The position numbers and the translations under genes were made by a program. From contig JBPBQO010000004.1 in assembly GCA_050954785.1 (NCBI GenBank), positions 1 through 41,032 of the forward strand: a stretch of DNA of 41,032 nt, in the 5' to 3' direction. The notes below the pieces were generated by a model. It saw only the letters and a list, made by a program, of their open reading frames with translations. It had not been told where the DNA came from and ran no database searches. This document shows, one piece after another, positions 8,658 through 16,532 of the stretch (positions are counted from its first letter, which is position 1; every line of letters begins with the position of its first letter). The stretch is from Lichenicola sp050954785 (GTDB lineage Bacteria > Pseudomonadota > Alphaproteobacteria > Acetobacterales > Acetobacteraceae).

Positions 8658-8685
8658 ATTATAAGTTTTATCAGTATAAGCGTAA
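8658..8685 (-). promoter_or_regulatory. Candidate promoter of the NRPS operon
   Basis: On the minus strand a perfect TATAAT hexamer (8663 to 8658) lies 43 nt before the DUF6875-like start, in the most AT-rich stretch of the window. A weak TTACGC is positioned as a -35 with a 16-nt spacer. The -10 is convincing, the -35 is not. Confidence 0.45.
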
Positions 8686-8865
8686 CATCCCGGAAGCGTT
8701 CTAAAATTCTCGACATAGTCTTGAATTAACTGTTAAATAACGATCCTTCTATTCTATCCCCTGAAATATCGTTTGGGAATGGTTGCGGGCGGATGATTTG
8801 GTGCATGAACCGGTCTTCCATGGCGACCCATCCAGCCAGTTGAGCTGCCAGGCGGATTAACCGCT

Positions 8866-9108
8866 CTACCGCCTCATGGTCTCCACGACGACGTGGAAAC
8901 AGGCCGCCTCATCCAGCAACTTGGTGAGCTCGTCGGCGTTATCGGCAAACATGCGCCGGAGCCACAGCCAGCATAGGCGGATCGTGTCCAGGACGACTTG
9001 CGCGCAGGCACTGTTGGAGACATCGGGTATCTGACCGTCCCCGCTACGGTGGGCATCTCGACTAAGCACCTGCGGGAGCGGGGGTGCAGATGACGGCGAA
9101 GAAGACAC
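8866..9108 (-). mobile_element. Eroded IS5-family transposase fragment
   Basis: A short minus-strand frame carries CAQVVLDTIRLCWLWLRRMF then ADNADELTKLLDEAACFHVV and VETMRR. This follows the order of the IS5-type DDE transposase region that normally reads QVVLDxIRxxxPWLRHxFADGAYxxxKL followed by VEIVRR. The usual FADGxY has become FADNAD, and the essential C-terminal part (LPRRWVVERTFAW) is absent because a stop follows at once. Neither the transposase N terminus nor terminal inverted repeats could be found, so this is a dead fragment. It marks the right side of the NRPS island and supports past mobile activity there. Confidence 0.5.
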
Positions 9109-9422
9109 GACAGGAGCTCACGGCCGAATCCCAGCATGAGGCATCGGTCGCGAATGGACCGCGTTGCCCCCCGCACCAGGGCCATCGAGTCCTGGCATGC
9201 CGCTACGCATGTCGGTGTCACCCGTTGCTATCCCGGATGGGACGCCACCAGCCAGCAGTGATCACTGCGGAGCCCGAACTGCAGCGATCATTGAACGCCA
9301 TTTGACGCTATCAAAACAGTGAGCCATGACAGGTTCCCGTAGGCGAGAGTTTCCCCGGGTCCGTTAACGAACCTGCCACGTATCGCTTCGTTGGCGTGGA
9401 AACGGCGATAGGCGTCCAAGAC
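9109..9422. other. Intergenic, no recognisable gene
   Basis: Between the IS remnant and the epimerase start. Short open frames exist on both strands but none has a ribosome site or recognisable protein character. It is probably more insertion debris plus the promoter region of the epimerase; no clear promoter was found. Confidence 0.4.
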
Positions 9423-10610
9423 ATGACATCAGCGTTTCGGCATTCGTCGCTCCGGCGGCAAGTCTTCGCGGCTGCCCTTCTGCTGCTCCCGTCCTCCGTA
9501 TCGTGGGCTGCGTCGGACAATGCCGTCGTCCTGACGCAGCAGGAGTGGGGGGCACTGCCGGACGGTGGGCCTGCGCGGCTTTTCACCTTGCGCAATGCGC
9601 ATGGCCTGACGGTGAAGTTCACGAATTACGGCGGCATCATCACCGAAATAGACACGCCGGATCGGACCGGCACCATCGGCAATATCGTCCTAGGGTTTTC
9701 AAGCCTGAACGGATATGTCGTCGACAGTGCCAAGGGCGGATTGTTTTTCGGCGCATTGGTCGGCCGTTACGCCAATCGGCTTGCGCGCGGACAATTCACG
9801 CTCGACGGACGCAGTTATCAGGTCCCGGTCACGGCACCTCCCAATTCGTTGCATGGCGGCACCCGAGGGTTCGACAAGCAGGTTTGGACAGTGCGGCCTC
9901 AGGAGGCCAGGACCGGGGAAGCGGGCGTCGAATTGTCGTTGGTCAGCCCCGATGGCGACCAGGGCTTTCCCGGCACGCTACGCGTCCACGTCACGTATAC
10001 GCTGACCGACACGAACGAGCTACGTCTGCAGTATCGCGCGACGACGGATCGCGACACGGTGCTCAACCTGACCAACCACAGCTATTTCAATCTCGGTGGC
10101 AACGGTTCCGGCACGATCGAGCATGAGGTCTTGCGCATCGCGGCGGATCGCTACACGCCGACCGATAGCACGTCGATTCCAACCGGCGCGATCGATCCGG
10201 TCGTGAATACGCCACTCGATTTCCGAAAACCGACCGTGATCGGCGACCGGTTGCGCTCGTCCTTCCCGCAGATGGTGTATGCCCGCGGCTACGACCAGAA
10301 CTGGATTATCGACGGCGTCCCTGGACAAAAGCCGCGTCTGGCAGCCGAGGTCAGCGATCCTCGAAGCGGGCGTACGATGCAAGTCCTGACCACCCAGCCC
10401 GGGCTACAGGTCTATACAGGCAACTCCCTCGACGGTACCTATGTCGGTTCAGCCGGCACGGCATATCGTCAGACCGACGGAATCGCGTTCGAGACCCAGC
10501 ATTATCCCGACAGTCCCAACCATCCGACTTTTCCGACGACGGAGCTGAAGCCCGGCCAGACTTTCGAGCAGACGACGATCTACCGGTTCGGCATGAACCC
10601 CGCCCGTTAG
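9423..10610 (+). CDS. galM: Exported aldose 1-epimerase (mutarotase)
   Basis: Interconverts alpha and beta anomers of aldoses. From the ATG at 9423 the product is 395 aa and begins with a Sec-type signal peptide: basic n-region (RHSSLRRQ), hydrophobic run VFAAALLLLP, and a likely cut after SSVSWAA. It is therefore periplasmic, unlike cytosolic E. coli GalM. Family motifs are all present: GRYANRLARG, NSLHGGTRGFDK with the first catalytic histidine, LTNHSYFNLGG with the second, and FETQHYPDSPNH with the catalytic glutamate. An upstream in-frame ATG at 9396 would put nine residues before the signal peptide, so 9423 is preferred. It converges with the GntR gene. Periplasmic mutarotases fit a bacterium that oxidises sugars at the cell surface; that link is inference. 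Confidence 0.93.
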   Translation: MTSAFRHSSLRRQVFAAALLLLPSSVSWAASDNAVVLTQQEWGALPDGGPARLFTLRNAHGLTVKFTNYGGIITEIDTPDRTGTIGNIVLGFSSLNGYVVDSAKGGLFFGALVGRYANRLARGQFTLDGRSYQVPVTAPPNSLHGGTRGFDKQVWTVRPQEARTGEAGVELSLVSPDGDQGFPGTLRVHVTYTLTDTNELRLQYRATTDRDTVLNLTNHSYFNLGGNGSGTIEHEVLRIAADRYTPTDSTSIPTGAIDPVVNTPLDFRKPTVIGDRLRSSFPQMVYARGYDQNWIIDGVPGQKPRLAAEVSDPRSGRTMQVLTTQPGLQVYTGNSLDGTYVGSAGTAYRQTDGIAFETQHYPDSPNHPTFPTTELKPGQTFEQTTIYRFGMNPAR

Positions 10611-10649
10611 ACGGACAACCGATCCGGAAAGTCCGAATCAGACAACGGG
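10603..10649. terminator. Candidate bidirectional terminator between galM and gntR
   Basis: Nested inverted repeats span both stop codons of the convergent genes: outer CCCGTT (10603-10608) with AACGGG (10644-10649), inner CGGAC (10612-10616) with GTCCG (10631-10635). The symmetry fits a shared terminator, but no T-run is present. Confidence 0.35.
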
Positions 10650-11309
10650 CTGGGAACCGACCAGACGCGCCTGCACGTTCTCCTCGATCGCGCGCAATGT
10701 CTGCTCGAGATGCTCCGCCGTCTTCCGCGCTGCGGCCTCGGCGTCGCCATTCCGGTAATGCTGCAGCAGTTCCGTATGGTCGGCGTTGTTGAACGCCATC
10801 AGTTCCGGAGATGCGTGCATGGAGAGCGTGACATAGGCGCCTGCCGCCTCCGCCAGGTTGGCAACAATCCTGGCCAATCTCCCTTCAGGCACGGACAGCG
10901 TCAGTTCACGATGGAAGACCACGTTGAGTGCTGCCCATCGCTCCGGATCCTGCTCGGCGCAAAGCCGGAGGTGCGTCGCCTCGGCGGCGGCGAGATGTCC
11001 TGGTAGCGCGGAGGCGAGGGTGGAGACCACGAGCCGCGGCTCGAGCAGGATGCGAAGCTGGTAGAGCTCGCGGACATCGGCAAGCGTAAGGCCGCGAACC
11101 AGCACCCCCCGATGTGTGTCCAGTCCGATCAACCCCTCGGCCAGCAGATCGCGGAAGGCCTCGCGCACAGGGGTCGTGCTGACCCCGAGACGGGCCGCGA
11201 CCTCCTCCTGTCGGAGCCGTGCTCCAGCATCGTGCGTGCCTCTCAGGATCTCGGTCCGCAGCACGCTGACCACATACTGACGGGCCGTCTGAGGTCGTTT
11301 GCTTTCCAT
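10638..11309 (-). CDS. GntR-family regulator, FCD subfamily
   Basis: DNA-binding regulator of 223 aa. The N-terminal winged helix-turn-helix holds RLRQEEVAARLGVSTTPVRE (about residues 30-50), typical of GntR, and the C-terminal all-helical FCD ligand domain covers about residues 75-210 with metal-type positions in RILLEPRL, NVVFHRELT and NADHTELLQHY. The chosen start (MESKRPQTARQYV) has GGGGA 7 nt upstream; in-frame ATGs at 11336 and 11351 are alternatives. It diverges from the amide uptake and hydrolysis operon, so it is the likely local regulator, perhaps sensing an amide or its acid product. The ligand is unknown. Confidence 0.9.
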   Translation of the reverse strand: MESKRPQTARQYVVSVLRTEILRGTHDAGARLRQEEVAARLGVSTTPVREAFRDLLAEGLIGLDTHRGVLVRGLTLADVRELYQLRILLEPRLVVSTLASALPGHLAAAEATHLRLCAEQDPERWAALNVVFHRELTLSVPEGRLARIVANLAEAAGAYVTLSMHASPELMAFNNADHTELLQHYRNGDAEAAARKTAEHLEQTLRAIEENVQARLVGSQPVV

Positions 11310-11403
11310 CGTTTGTCCCCGGAGCTCCTTGCCCATTCGACAGCTCCCCATACCCCGGGGCGACTGAGCGCTCCAAGGGCATCAAACGCATCGTAATCGT
11401 GGA

Positions 11404-11420
11404 TTGTGCACAGTATACAG
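11404..11420. promoter_or_regulatory. Candidate GntR operator
   Basis: The divergent region contains an 8-bp palindrome TGTGCACA (11405-11412) running into GTATAC, giving TTGTGCACAGTATACAG overall. FCD-type GntR proteins often bind short dyads with TTGT/ACAA-like halves. Position upstream of both genes fits; the assignment is inference. Confidence 0.3.
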
Positions 11421-11473
11421 CCACGGCACTGCTCGTGTAACCTGTGAAGGGCCGGCATCGGGCTCGAACACGA

Positions 11474-11489
11474 TGGCATAGGTCTTGCA
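11474..11489 (+). promoter_or_regulatory. Sigma-54 (-24/-12) promoter of the amide operon
   Basis: TGGCATAGGTCTTGCA matches the RpoN consensus TGGCACG-N4-TTGCA, with the invariant GG and GC separated by exactly 10 nt. It ends 35 nt before the substrate-binding protein start, in the right orientation. Sigma-54 control usually needs an upstream enhancer-binding protein such as NtrC, which agrees with a nitrogen-scavenging operon. No NtrC site could be assigned with confidence. Confidence 0.7.
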
Positions 11490-11524
11490 AAATTAGGGGT
11501 TATAACAAACCGGAGCGCCAACCG

Positions 11525-12529
11525 ATGATTGGATCGCCTTCCCTAGGAATTTCGCGACGCGGCGCCATTCAGGCAGTCGGCGCCGCCGTCCTCACCGGGC
11601 TGGCCGCGCCCCGCATCGGCCGCGCCGCCACCCGCGAGGTTACATTCGTCGAAGCAGTGCATAATCTCGGCTACATCGATCTCTATGTCGGTCGGCACGC
11701 TGGGTATTTCGAGAAGAACGGCATCAAGCTGAACGTGTCCGCTGCCGGCGGCGACACCCAGGCTTTTGCCGCCGTGCTGGGCGGCTCGGCGATGTTCGGC
11801 ATCGGCGACCCGACTATGGTGCCGATCTCCGTGGAGAAAGGGGGGCCGGGCAAGGTTGTCGGCAGCGTCGTGCAGCGAGCGCAGTATTTCGGCGTCTCGA
11901 AAACACTCAAGCCGATCACCGACCCGAAACAGTTCAAGGGCTTGCGCATCGTCACTTCGCCCGATCCGAACACCAACTACAGCGTCACGAAGCGCCTGCT
12001 GACCCAGGCAGGACTGGTGATCGGCCGCGACGTGCAGATCATCCAGGTCTCGCCGGGCACCGAGATCGGCGCCATGCTGGCCGGACAGGCCGATGTCGCG
12101 ATTGCCTACCAGCCCGGCGTCGCACAGGCGAAGTCCCAGGGTGCGCAAATCGTTTTCGACTTTTCGAATGCGATAGGTCCGTTCTGCAATACCGGAATCA
12201 TGGTGCTCGACGGGACGATCCAGAGGAATCCCGACATCGTCCAGTCGCTCTGCAACGGGCTCCAGCAGGCGATGCGGCGGACTTATGCCGATCCGGGCTT
12301 TGCCAAGGAGGTCGCCCGAATAGAATTTCCGGAGCTTTCGTCGGACGTCATCGACAACGCGATCGACACCGAACTGCAATATAGGATTCCGTCGGAGTCC
12401 GTCGTGGTCGACGAAGCACAATGGACCAATCTCATGAACATGCAGGTCTATCTGAAAAACATTCAGGGTACGACGAAGTTCGAGCAGATCGTCGACAACA
12501 GTTTCGCAAAGAAAGCGGCCGCACGCTGA
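11525..12529 (+). CDS. NitT/TauT-type ABC substrate-binding protein
   Basis: Periplasmic binding protein of 334 aa that delivers a small substrate to the adjacent ABC transporter. It starts with a twin-arginine-like leader (ISRRGAIQAVGAAVLTGLAA, cut likely after GRAA). The mature part has the NMT1/SsuA-like fold: GYIDLYVGRHAGYFEKNGI at its start, AVLGGSAMFGIGDPTMV, then the second lobe (FKGLRIVTSPDPNTNYSV, MLAGQADVAIAYQP). The start at 11525 has GGAGCG 8 nt upstream, and a sigma-54 promoter lies before it. It is first of five tightly packed genes ending in two amide hydrolases, so the ligand is plausibly an amide or related nitrogen compound; this is inference. Confidence 0.93.
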   Translation: MIGSPSLGISRRGAIQAVGAAVLTGLAAPRIGRAATREVTFVEAVHNLGYIDLYVGRHAGYFEKNGIKLNVSAAGGDTQAFAAVLGGSAMFGIGDPTMVPISVEKGGPGKVVGSVVQRAQYFGVSKTLKPITDPKQFKGLRIVTSPDPNTNYSVTKRLLTQAGLVIGRDVQIIQVSPGTEIGAMLAGQADVAIAYQPGVAQAKSQGAQIVFDFSNAIGPFCNTGIMVLDGTIQRNPDIVQSLCNGLQQAMRRTYADPGFAKEVARIEFPELSSDVIDNAIDTELQYRIPSESVVVDEAQWTNLMNMQVYLKNIQGTTKFEQIVDNSFAKKAAAR

Positions 12530-13323
12530 GCGCGTCTTCCCAGGCTTCGGGCAGCCGGAAAGTACTGCTCGAGGCGCACGACCTCGGCAAGGACTTCCTG
12601 TCGGACAACGGGAACGAGCTCGAGATCATCCGTTCGATCTCGTTCACCCTTGCCCCCGGCGAAATCGTCAGCCTGGTCGGTCCGTCCGGCTGCGGCAAGA
12701 CAACCCTTCTGAACCTTCTCTGCCGCCTCACCGAACCGAGCCGAGGCGCAGTTCTCTGGAATGGTCGCGAGATCGGCAGCGTGCCTGCCGGCGTCGGATA
12801 CATGCTGCAGAAGGACCTGTTGCTGCCTTGGCGGACGGCGCTCGGGAACGTCATGCTCGGCCTCGAGGTGAAAGGCGGCACGCGCGCTGCGAACACCGCG
12901 CGTTCCCACGCGCTGCTCGACCAGCTTGGGCTTTCGGCATTCGCGGGGCATTACCCGTCGACGTTGTCGGGTGGCATGCGGCAGCGGGTAGCACTTGCGC
13001 GCACGCTCGCGCCCGAGCCGGACGTGCTGCTTTTCGACGAGCCTTTTTCGGCCCTGGATTTCCAGACAAAGATCCTGATCGAGCGGGACACCCTTCGGCT
13101 CGTGCGTGAACTGGGGCGCTCGCTCCTGCTCATTACCCACGATGTCGAGGAGGCGGTCAGCCTGTCCGACCGTGTCCTCGTTTTATCGCGCCGGCCCTGC
13201 ACGATCGTCGCCGAGCACAGGATCGACCTTGACGACGACCGCAGCAATCTCATCGCGCTTCGCGAAAGCAAGGGGTTTGCACACCATGTCCGACAAATCT
13301 GGGCGGAACTCGATATCCGTTGA
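12526..13323 (+). CDS. NitT/TauT-type ABC transporter ATPase
   Basis: Cytoplasmic ATPase powering the amide transporter. Motifs in order: Walker A GPSGCGKTT, Q-loop MLQKDLLLPW, signature LSGGMRQRVALAR, Walker B DVLLFDEPFSALD and the H-loop in LLITHDVEEA. Recognisable protein begins near RKVLLEAHDLGKDF. The frame has no ATG, GTG or TTG between there and an ATG at 12421, which lies inside the upstream gene and would add a segment with no ABC character. CTG at 12526 overlaps the upstream TGA in the 4-nt CTGA arrangement of coupled genes, so I prefer it, with moderate certainty. The gene overlaps the permease start by 38 nt. Function is certain; the start is not. Confidence 0.9.
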   Translation: MSASSQASGSRKVLLEAHDLGKDFLSDNGNELEIIRSISFTLAPGEIVSLVGPSGCGKTTLLNLLCRLTEPSRGAVLWNGREIGSVPAGVGYMLQKDLLLPWRTALGNVMLGLEVKGGTRAANTARSHALLDQLGLSAFAGHYPSTLSGGMRQRVALARTLAPEPDVLLFDEPFSALDFQTKILIERDTLRLVRELGRSLLLITHDVEEAVSLSDRVLVLSRRPCTIVAEHRIDLDDDRSNLIALRESKGFAHHVRQIWAELDIR

Positions 13324-14131
13324 AACGCGGGCACGCGCCCGTGCATCGGAGGCCGTCGTGCAGCGGCGGCGTCAGCGGCTGCAGGTCCTGCTCTGCCAAT
13401 TTCTCTGCTTCGCCTCGGTCATCGTGATCTGGCAATGGCAGACAGCGACGGGCGCAGTCAGTGCGTTCCTCTACGGATCCCCGTCGGGAGTCGCCGCGGC
13501 GCTTGTCGCGACGGTACGCGACGGCTCGTTATGGACGGATCTTACGACCACCGCGCTCGAAACGCTTGCAGGCTTCGCGCTCGGCAACGTCATAGGCACC
13601 ACGCTCGGCCTGCTGCTCTGGTATTCGAAGTTCGTTTCCCGCGTGCTGCAGCCCTTCATCCTGGCGCTCGGATCGATCCCCATCATCGCGCTCGCGCCGA
13701 TCACCATTATCTGGTTCGGGACCGGCTTCGCGTCGAAAGTCGCGATGTCGACGCTATCTGTTTTGGTCGTCTCGATCATCATTGCCTACAAGGGCGCGCT
13801 CGGTGTCGATCCCGACCAGATCAACCTCATGCTGTCGCTCCGCGCGCGCCGGTCGCAGGTATTTCGCCTTCTCGTCGTGCCGGCGTCCATGACCGACATC
13901 TTCGCGGGACTGAAGCTCACGGTCGGGTTCGCGCTTGTCGGCGCAATCGTCGGCGAATTCATGTCCTCGACGCAGGGGCTGGGCCACCAGATTTTCAAAT
14001 CCGGCAGCCTCTACGCAATCTCGGCCGTTTTCGCGGAACTGACCGTGACCGTGATCCTGGCACTCGTCCTGTCCAGCGTCGTGACTCATGTCGAGCGAAT
14101 GCTGCTCCCATGGCGCCACGATCTTTCCTGA
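13286..14131 (+). CDS. NitT/TauT-type ABC transporter permease
   Basis: Inner-membrane permease of 281 aa with about six transmembrane helices. The first follows the basic segment RRRQRLQ (LLCQFLCFASVIVIW). The EAA loop that contacts the ATPase is seen at SLRARRSQVFRLLVVPASMT. It resembles SsuC/TauC proteins. The ATG at 13286 lies inside the end of the ATPase gene, overlapping it by 38 nt in another frame, which suggests translational coupling. The formamidase gene follows after 26 nt. The substrate is inferred from the two hydrolases downstream. Confidence 0.93.
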   Translation: MSDKSGRNSISVETRARARASEAVVQRRRQRLQVLLCQFLCFASVIVIWQWQTATGAVSAFLYGSPSGVAAALVATVRDGSLWTDLTTTALETLAGFALGNVIGTTLGLLLWYSKFVSRVLQPFILALGSIPIIALAPITIIWFGTGFASKVAMSTLSVLVVSIIIAYKGALGVDPDQINLMLSLRARRSQVFRLLVVPASMTDIFAGLKLTVGFALVGAIVGEFMSSTQGLGHQIFKSGSLYAISAVFAELTVTVILALVLSSVVTHVERMLLPWRHDLS

Positions 14132-14157
14132 ATGCAATCGAGAAAAGAGCAACTCCA

Positions 14158-15081
14158 ATGATTCGCACCATTTCCAAGGACGGCAACCTGAAATATGCGC
14201 TCGCAAGCGGCGAGCCATGTGTCGAGACGATACGGCCCGGCGAGATGATTCGAATCGAATGCGAAATCAACTGCAACGCAGGCGTCATTACCTCGACGGA
14301 ATCGAAAATTACGCCTGGCACGACCCGCTTTCCCTTCGTCAATCCGGCAACCGGCCCGCTCTTCGTCGAGGGCGCGAAACCCGGACAGGCTCTTGTCGTC
14401 ACCATCCACGAGATGGAGCTGGATGAGATCGGCTACACTGCGCTGTATCCGGGCTCCGGCATGTTCCCCGACTGGGTAAGGCACAAGGAGTTCGGGCACC
14501 ACACGCGCGCAATGCGGGTTTCGGATGGCGTCGTGCATTGGAGCGACACCAGGAAGCTGCCGATAAAGCCGATGGTGGGCGTGCTCGGTGTGGCACCCGT
14601 GCATGGCGGCGTGCTGACCGTCGATAACGGGGTTCACGGCGGCAATCTCGACGTGCAGGAGATCGGGCCGGGCAGCACGATCACGTTCGATGTGCACCAG
14701 GACGGTGCGGGGCTCTACGTGGGCGATTGCCACGCCTTGCAGGGAGATGGCGAGTGCGTCGGGATGGGGGCGACCGAGGTCGGCGCGCGCGTTACCTTCA
14801 GCGTGGCGCTCGTCGACAAGCCCAAGCGTCTCACCTGGCCACGGATCGAGACGGCGACGCATATCGCGACGCTCGGCTGCGCGCGGCCGCTCGAGGATGC
14901 GATGCGAATTGCGTTCGAGGAGATGGTATACTGGCTGGCGGACGAGCACGGTTTTACCGAAATCGAGGCCTATCTGTTCCTTGGCCAGATCGCGGAAGCC
15001 CGCTGCACGCAGATGGTCAATCCGAAATACACCTACATCTGCAAGGTCGCGAAGAACCTGCTGCAAGATCCGACGGCGTGA
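14158..15081 (+). CDS. Acetamidase/formamidase family amide hydrolase
   Basis: Hydrolyses short amides such as formamide or acetamide to ammonia and the acid. The 307-aa product has the FmdA/AmdA layout: NPATGPLFVEGAKPGQALVV near residue 65, GVLGVAPVHGG and NGVHGGNLDVQEIGPGS in the middle, then VGDCHALQGDGECVGMGATE, whose acidic, cysteine and histidine residues are typical of the active site. Although the frame is open further upstream, the ATG at 14158 (MIRTISKDGNLKYAL) has an AAAAGAG ribosome site and matches the family start. Its stop overlaps the GTG start of the amidase gene by 4 nt. As part of a sigma-54-preceded transporter operon it probably releases nitrogen from imported amides. Confidence 0.92.
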   Translation: MIRTISKDGNLKYALASGEPCVETIRPGEMIRIECEINCNAGVITSTESKITPGTTRFPFVNPATGPLFVEGAKPGQALVVTIHEMELDEIGYTALYPGSGMFPDWVRHKEFGHHTRAMRVSDGVVHWSDTRKLPIKPMVGVLGVAPVHGGVLTVDNGVHGGNLDVQEIGPGSTITFDVHQDGAGLYVGDCHALQGDGECVGMGATEVGARVTFSVALVDKPKRLTWPRIETATHIATLGCARPLEDAMRIAFEEMVYWLADEHGFTEIEAYLFLGQIAEARCTQMVNPKYTYICKVAKNLLQDPTA

Positions 15082-16292
15082 ACCCTTCCGTGCGGGTCGA
15101 AGGCGCGCTCGCACGTATTGCGGCGCGTGACGGGGTGCTCGGTGCCTGGGCGCATGTCGACGCGGCCGGTGCCCGGCAGCAAGCCAAGACGGCGGATGGT
15201 ACGGCACCCCTTCGCGGGCTTTTGCTGGGGGTCAAGGACATCATCGATGTCGGCGGTCTCCCCTGCGGCGTTGGAAGCCCGATCTTCCGGGAGCGGCGCG
15301 CGTTCGCCGATGCGGCGATCGTGGCGCGGCTGAAGGCGCTGGGCGCGATCGTGCTCGGCAAGACCGTGACCACGGCATTCGCATTCCTGGATCCGGCTGC
15401 AACCCGCAACCCGCGCGACCTGTCGCGCTCGCCCGGAGGATCCTCGAGCGGCTCGGCCGCCGCGGTCGCGGACGGGCACGTGGACGCGGCACTTGCCACG
15501 CAGACGGCAGGCTCGATTGCGCGCCCTGCTTCCTTCTGCGGAATCGTCGGCTACAAGCCGACGCACGGACAGTTCGGGCTCGCAGGCGTTGCCGCCTCGG
15601 CGCCGACACTCGACACGGTCGGCTGGATGTCGCGCGACGTCGCGACGACCTGCCGGATCCATGCGGCGCTGACCGGCGGAACGCCGGCCGGTCCCGCCCG
15701 AAGTCTCGGCTTCTGCCGAACGGCGCACTGGGAGCGAGCCGAGGACGCGATGCGCGACGCGTTCCTTTTCCGCGCCAAAGAGCTCGGAGCAGCCGAGGTA
15801 GCGTCTCCGCCCGCCGCACTGGACGTCCTCCATGCGACGATCATGCGCTTCGAGATGATTCGCGATCTTGCGACCGAGTGGCTCCAGCACCGCGAGTTGC
15901 TGCCGAAATCCTTGCGGGACGTCCTGTCGGACGCCGCTCCCTCCGACGACGCCTATCGGACCGCCAGGGTAGCGCGACACGGGTTCGACTTCGACAGGCT
16001 CTTCGGCGTCAACCAGGTCATCGTCACGCCATCGGCGGCGGGAGAGGCCGTGGCGTTCGGGTCGACCGGGGATCCGGCCTTCAACCGCTTCGTGACGCTG
16101 CTGGGTTGTCCGAGCGTCACCCTGCCGTTCGCCCGTGGTTCGAGAGGGCTTCCGCTCGGAGTGCAGTTGATCGCTCGGCCCCATGACGATGCGATGCTGC
16201 TGGCAACGGCCGCGGCGGTCGAGCAGGCAATTCGCGAGGACGGATCGTGGGCCGTCCGGTGCGACTCAAGCGACGCTGGCGCAACCGGATGA
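15078..16292 (+). CDS. Amidase-signature family hydrolase
   Basis: Amide hydrolase with the Ser-cisSer-Lys triad. Lysine 53 is in GVKDIID, the glycine/serine-rich stretch SPGGSSSGSAAAVADG lies around residue 122, and the nucleophile serine 146 is in TAGSIARPA. The GTG at 15078 is the preferred start: it overlaps the upstream stop as GTGA and begins VNPSVRVEGALARIAARD, where family homology begins. At 404 aa it is somewhat short for the family, with a compact C-terminal part. It ends the operon, so it acts on the same transported compound as the formamidase or on a second amide. The exact substrate cannot be read from sequence. Confidence 0.92.
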   Translation: MNPSVRVEGALARIAARDGVLGAWAHVDAAGARQQAKTADGTAPLRGLLLGVKDIIDVGGLPCGVGSPIFRERRAFADAAIVARLKALGAIVLGKTVTTAFAFLDPAATRNPRDLSRSPGGSSSGSAAAVADGHVDAALATQTAGSIARPASFCGIVGYKPTHGQFGLAGVAASAPTLDTVGWMSRDVATTCRIHAALTGGTPAGPARSLGFCRTAHWERAEDAMRDAFLFRAKELGAAEVASPPAALDVLHATIMRFEMIRDLATEWLQHRELLPKSLRDVLSDAAPSDDAYRTARVARHGFDFDRLFGVNQVIVTPSAAGEAVAFGSTGDPAFNRFVTLLGCPSVTLPFARGSRGLPLGVQLIARPHDDAMLLATAAAVEQAIREDGSWAVRCDSSDAGATG

Positions 16293-16334
16293 TACGACGA
16301 CGTGTCGCCACGATGGGGTGTAACCATCCGGCGG

Positions 16335-16390
16335 CCCTGGGTTGCCAGGGTAGGGTCGGACTCCGGGCGCCCGCTCCAGATAGGAGCGGG
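16335..16390 (+). terminator. Two tandem hairpins after the amide operon
   Basis: Hairpin one: CCCTGG (16335-16340), 4-nt loop, CCAGGG (16345-16350). Hairpin two: CCCGCTCC (16370-16377), 5-nt loop, GGAGCGGG (16383-16390). Both are perfect stems located 43-98 nt behind the amidase stop. No T-run follows, so they may terminate weakly or protect the message end. Confidence 0.4.
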
Positions 16391-16532
16391 AGGGCCGTGG
16401 TATACCGTCGGACACCAGCGTGATTGATCCAGGGATCTGTTCGCGCTGGTTGTCGGGACGCTATCCCGTTCCGTAATCGTAATCCGTACCGGTCAGGCGA
16501 GGGGATCGGTGCTTCCGTCGTAACGCGGACGG

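Noticed and set aside
9084..9305. A 73-codon plus-strand frame after the IS remnant as a small gene.
   Set aside because: It has no ribosome site, biased His/Pro/Arg/Cys content and no similarity that I recognise.
13435..14157. A long N-terminal extension of the formamidase frame.
   Set aside because: It overlaps the permease gene in another frame and has only arginine-rich shadow sequence; ATG 14158 with a ribosome site fits the family.
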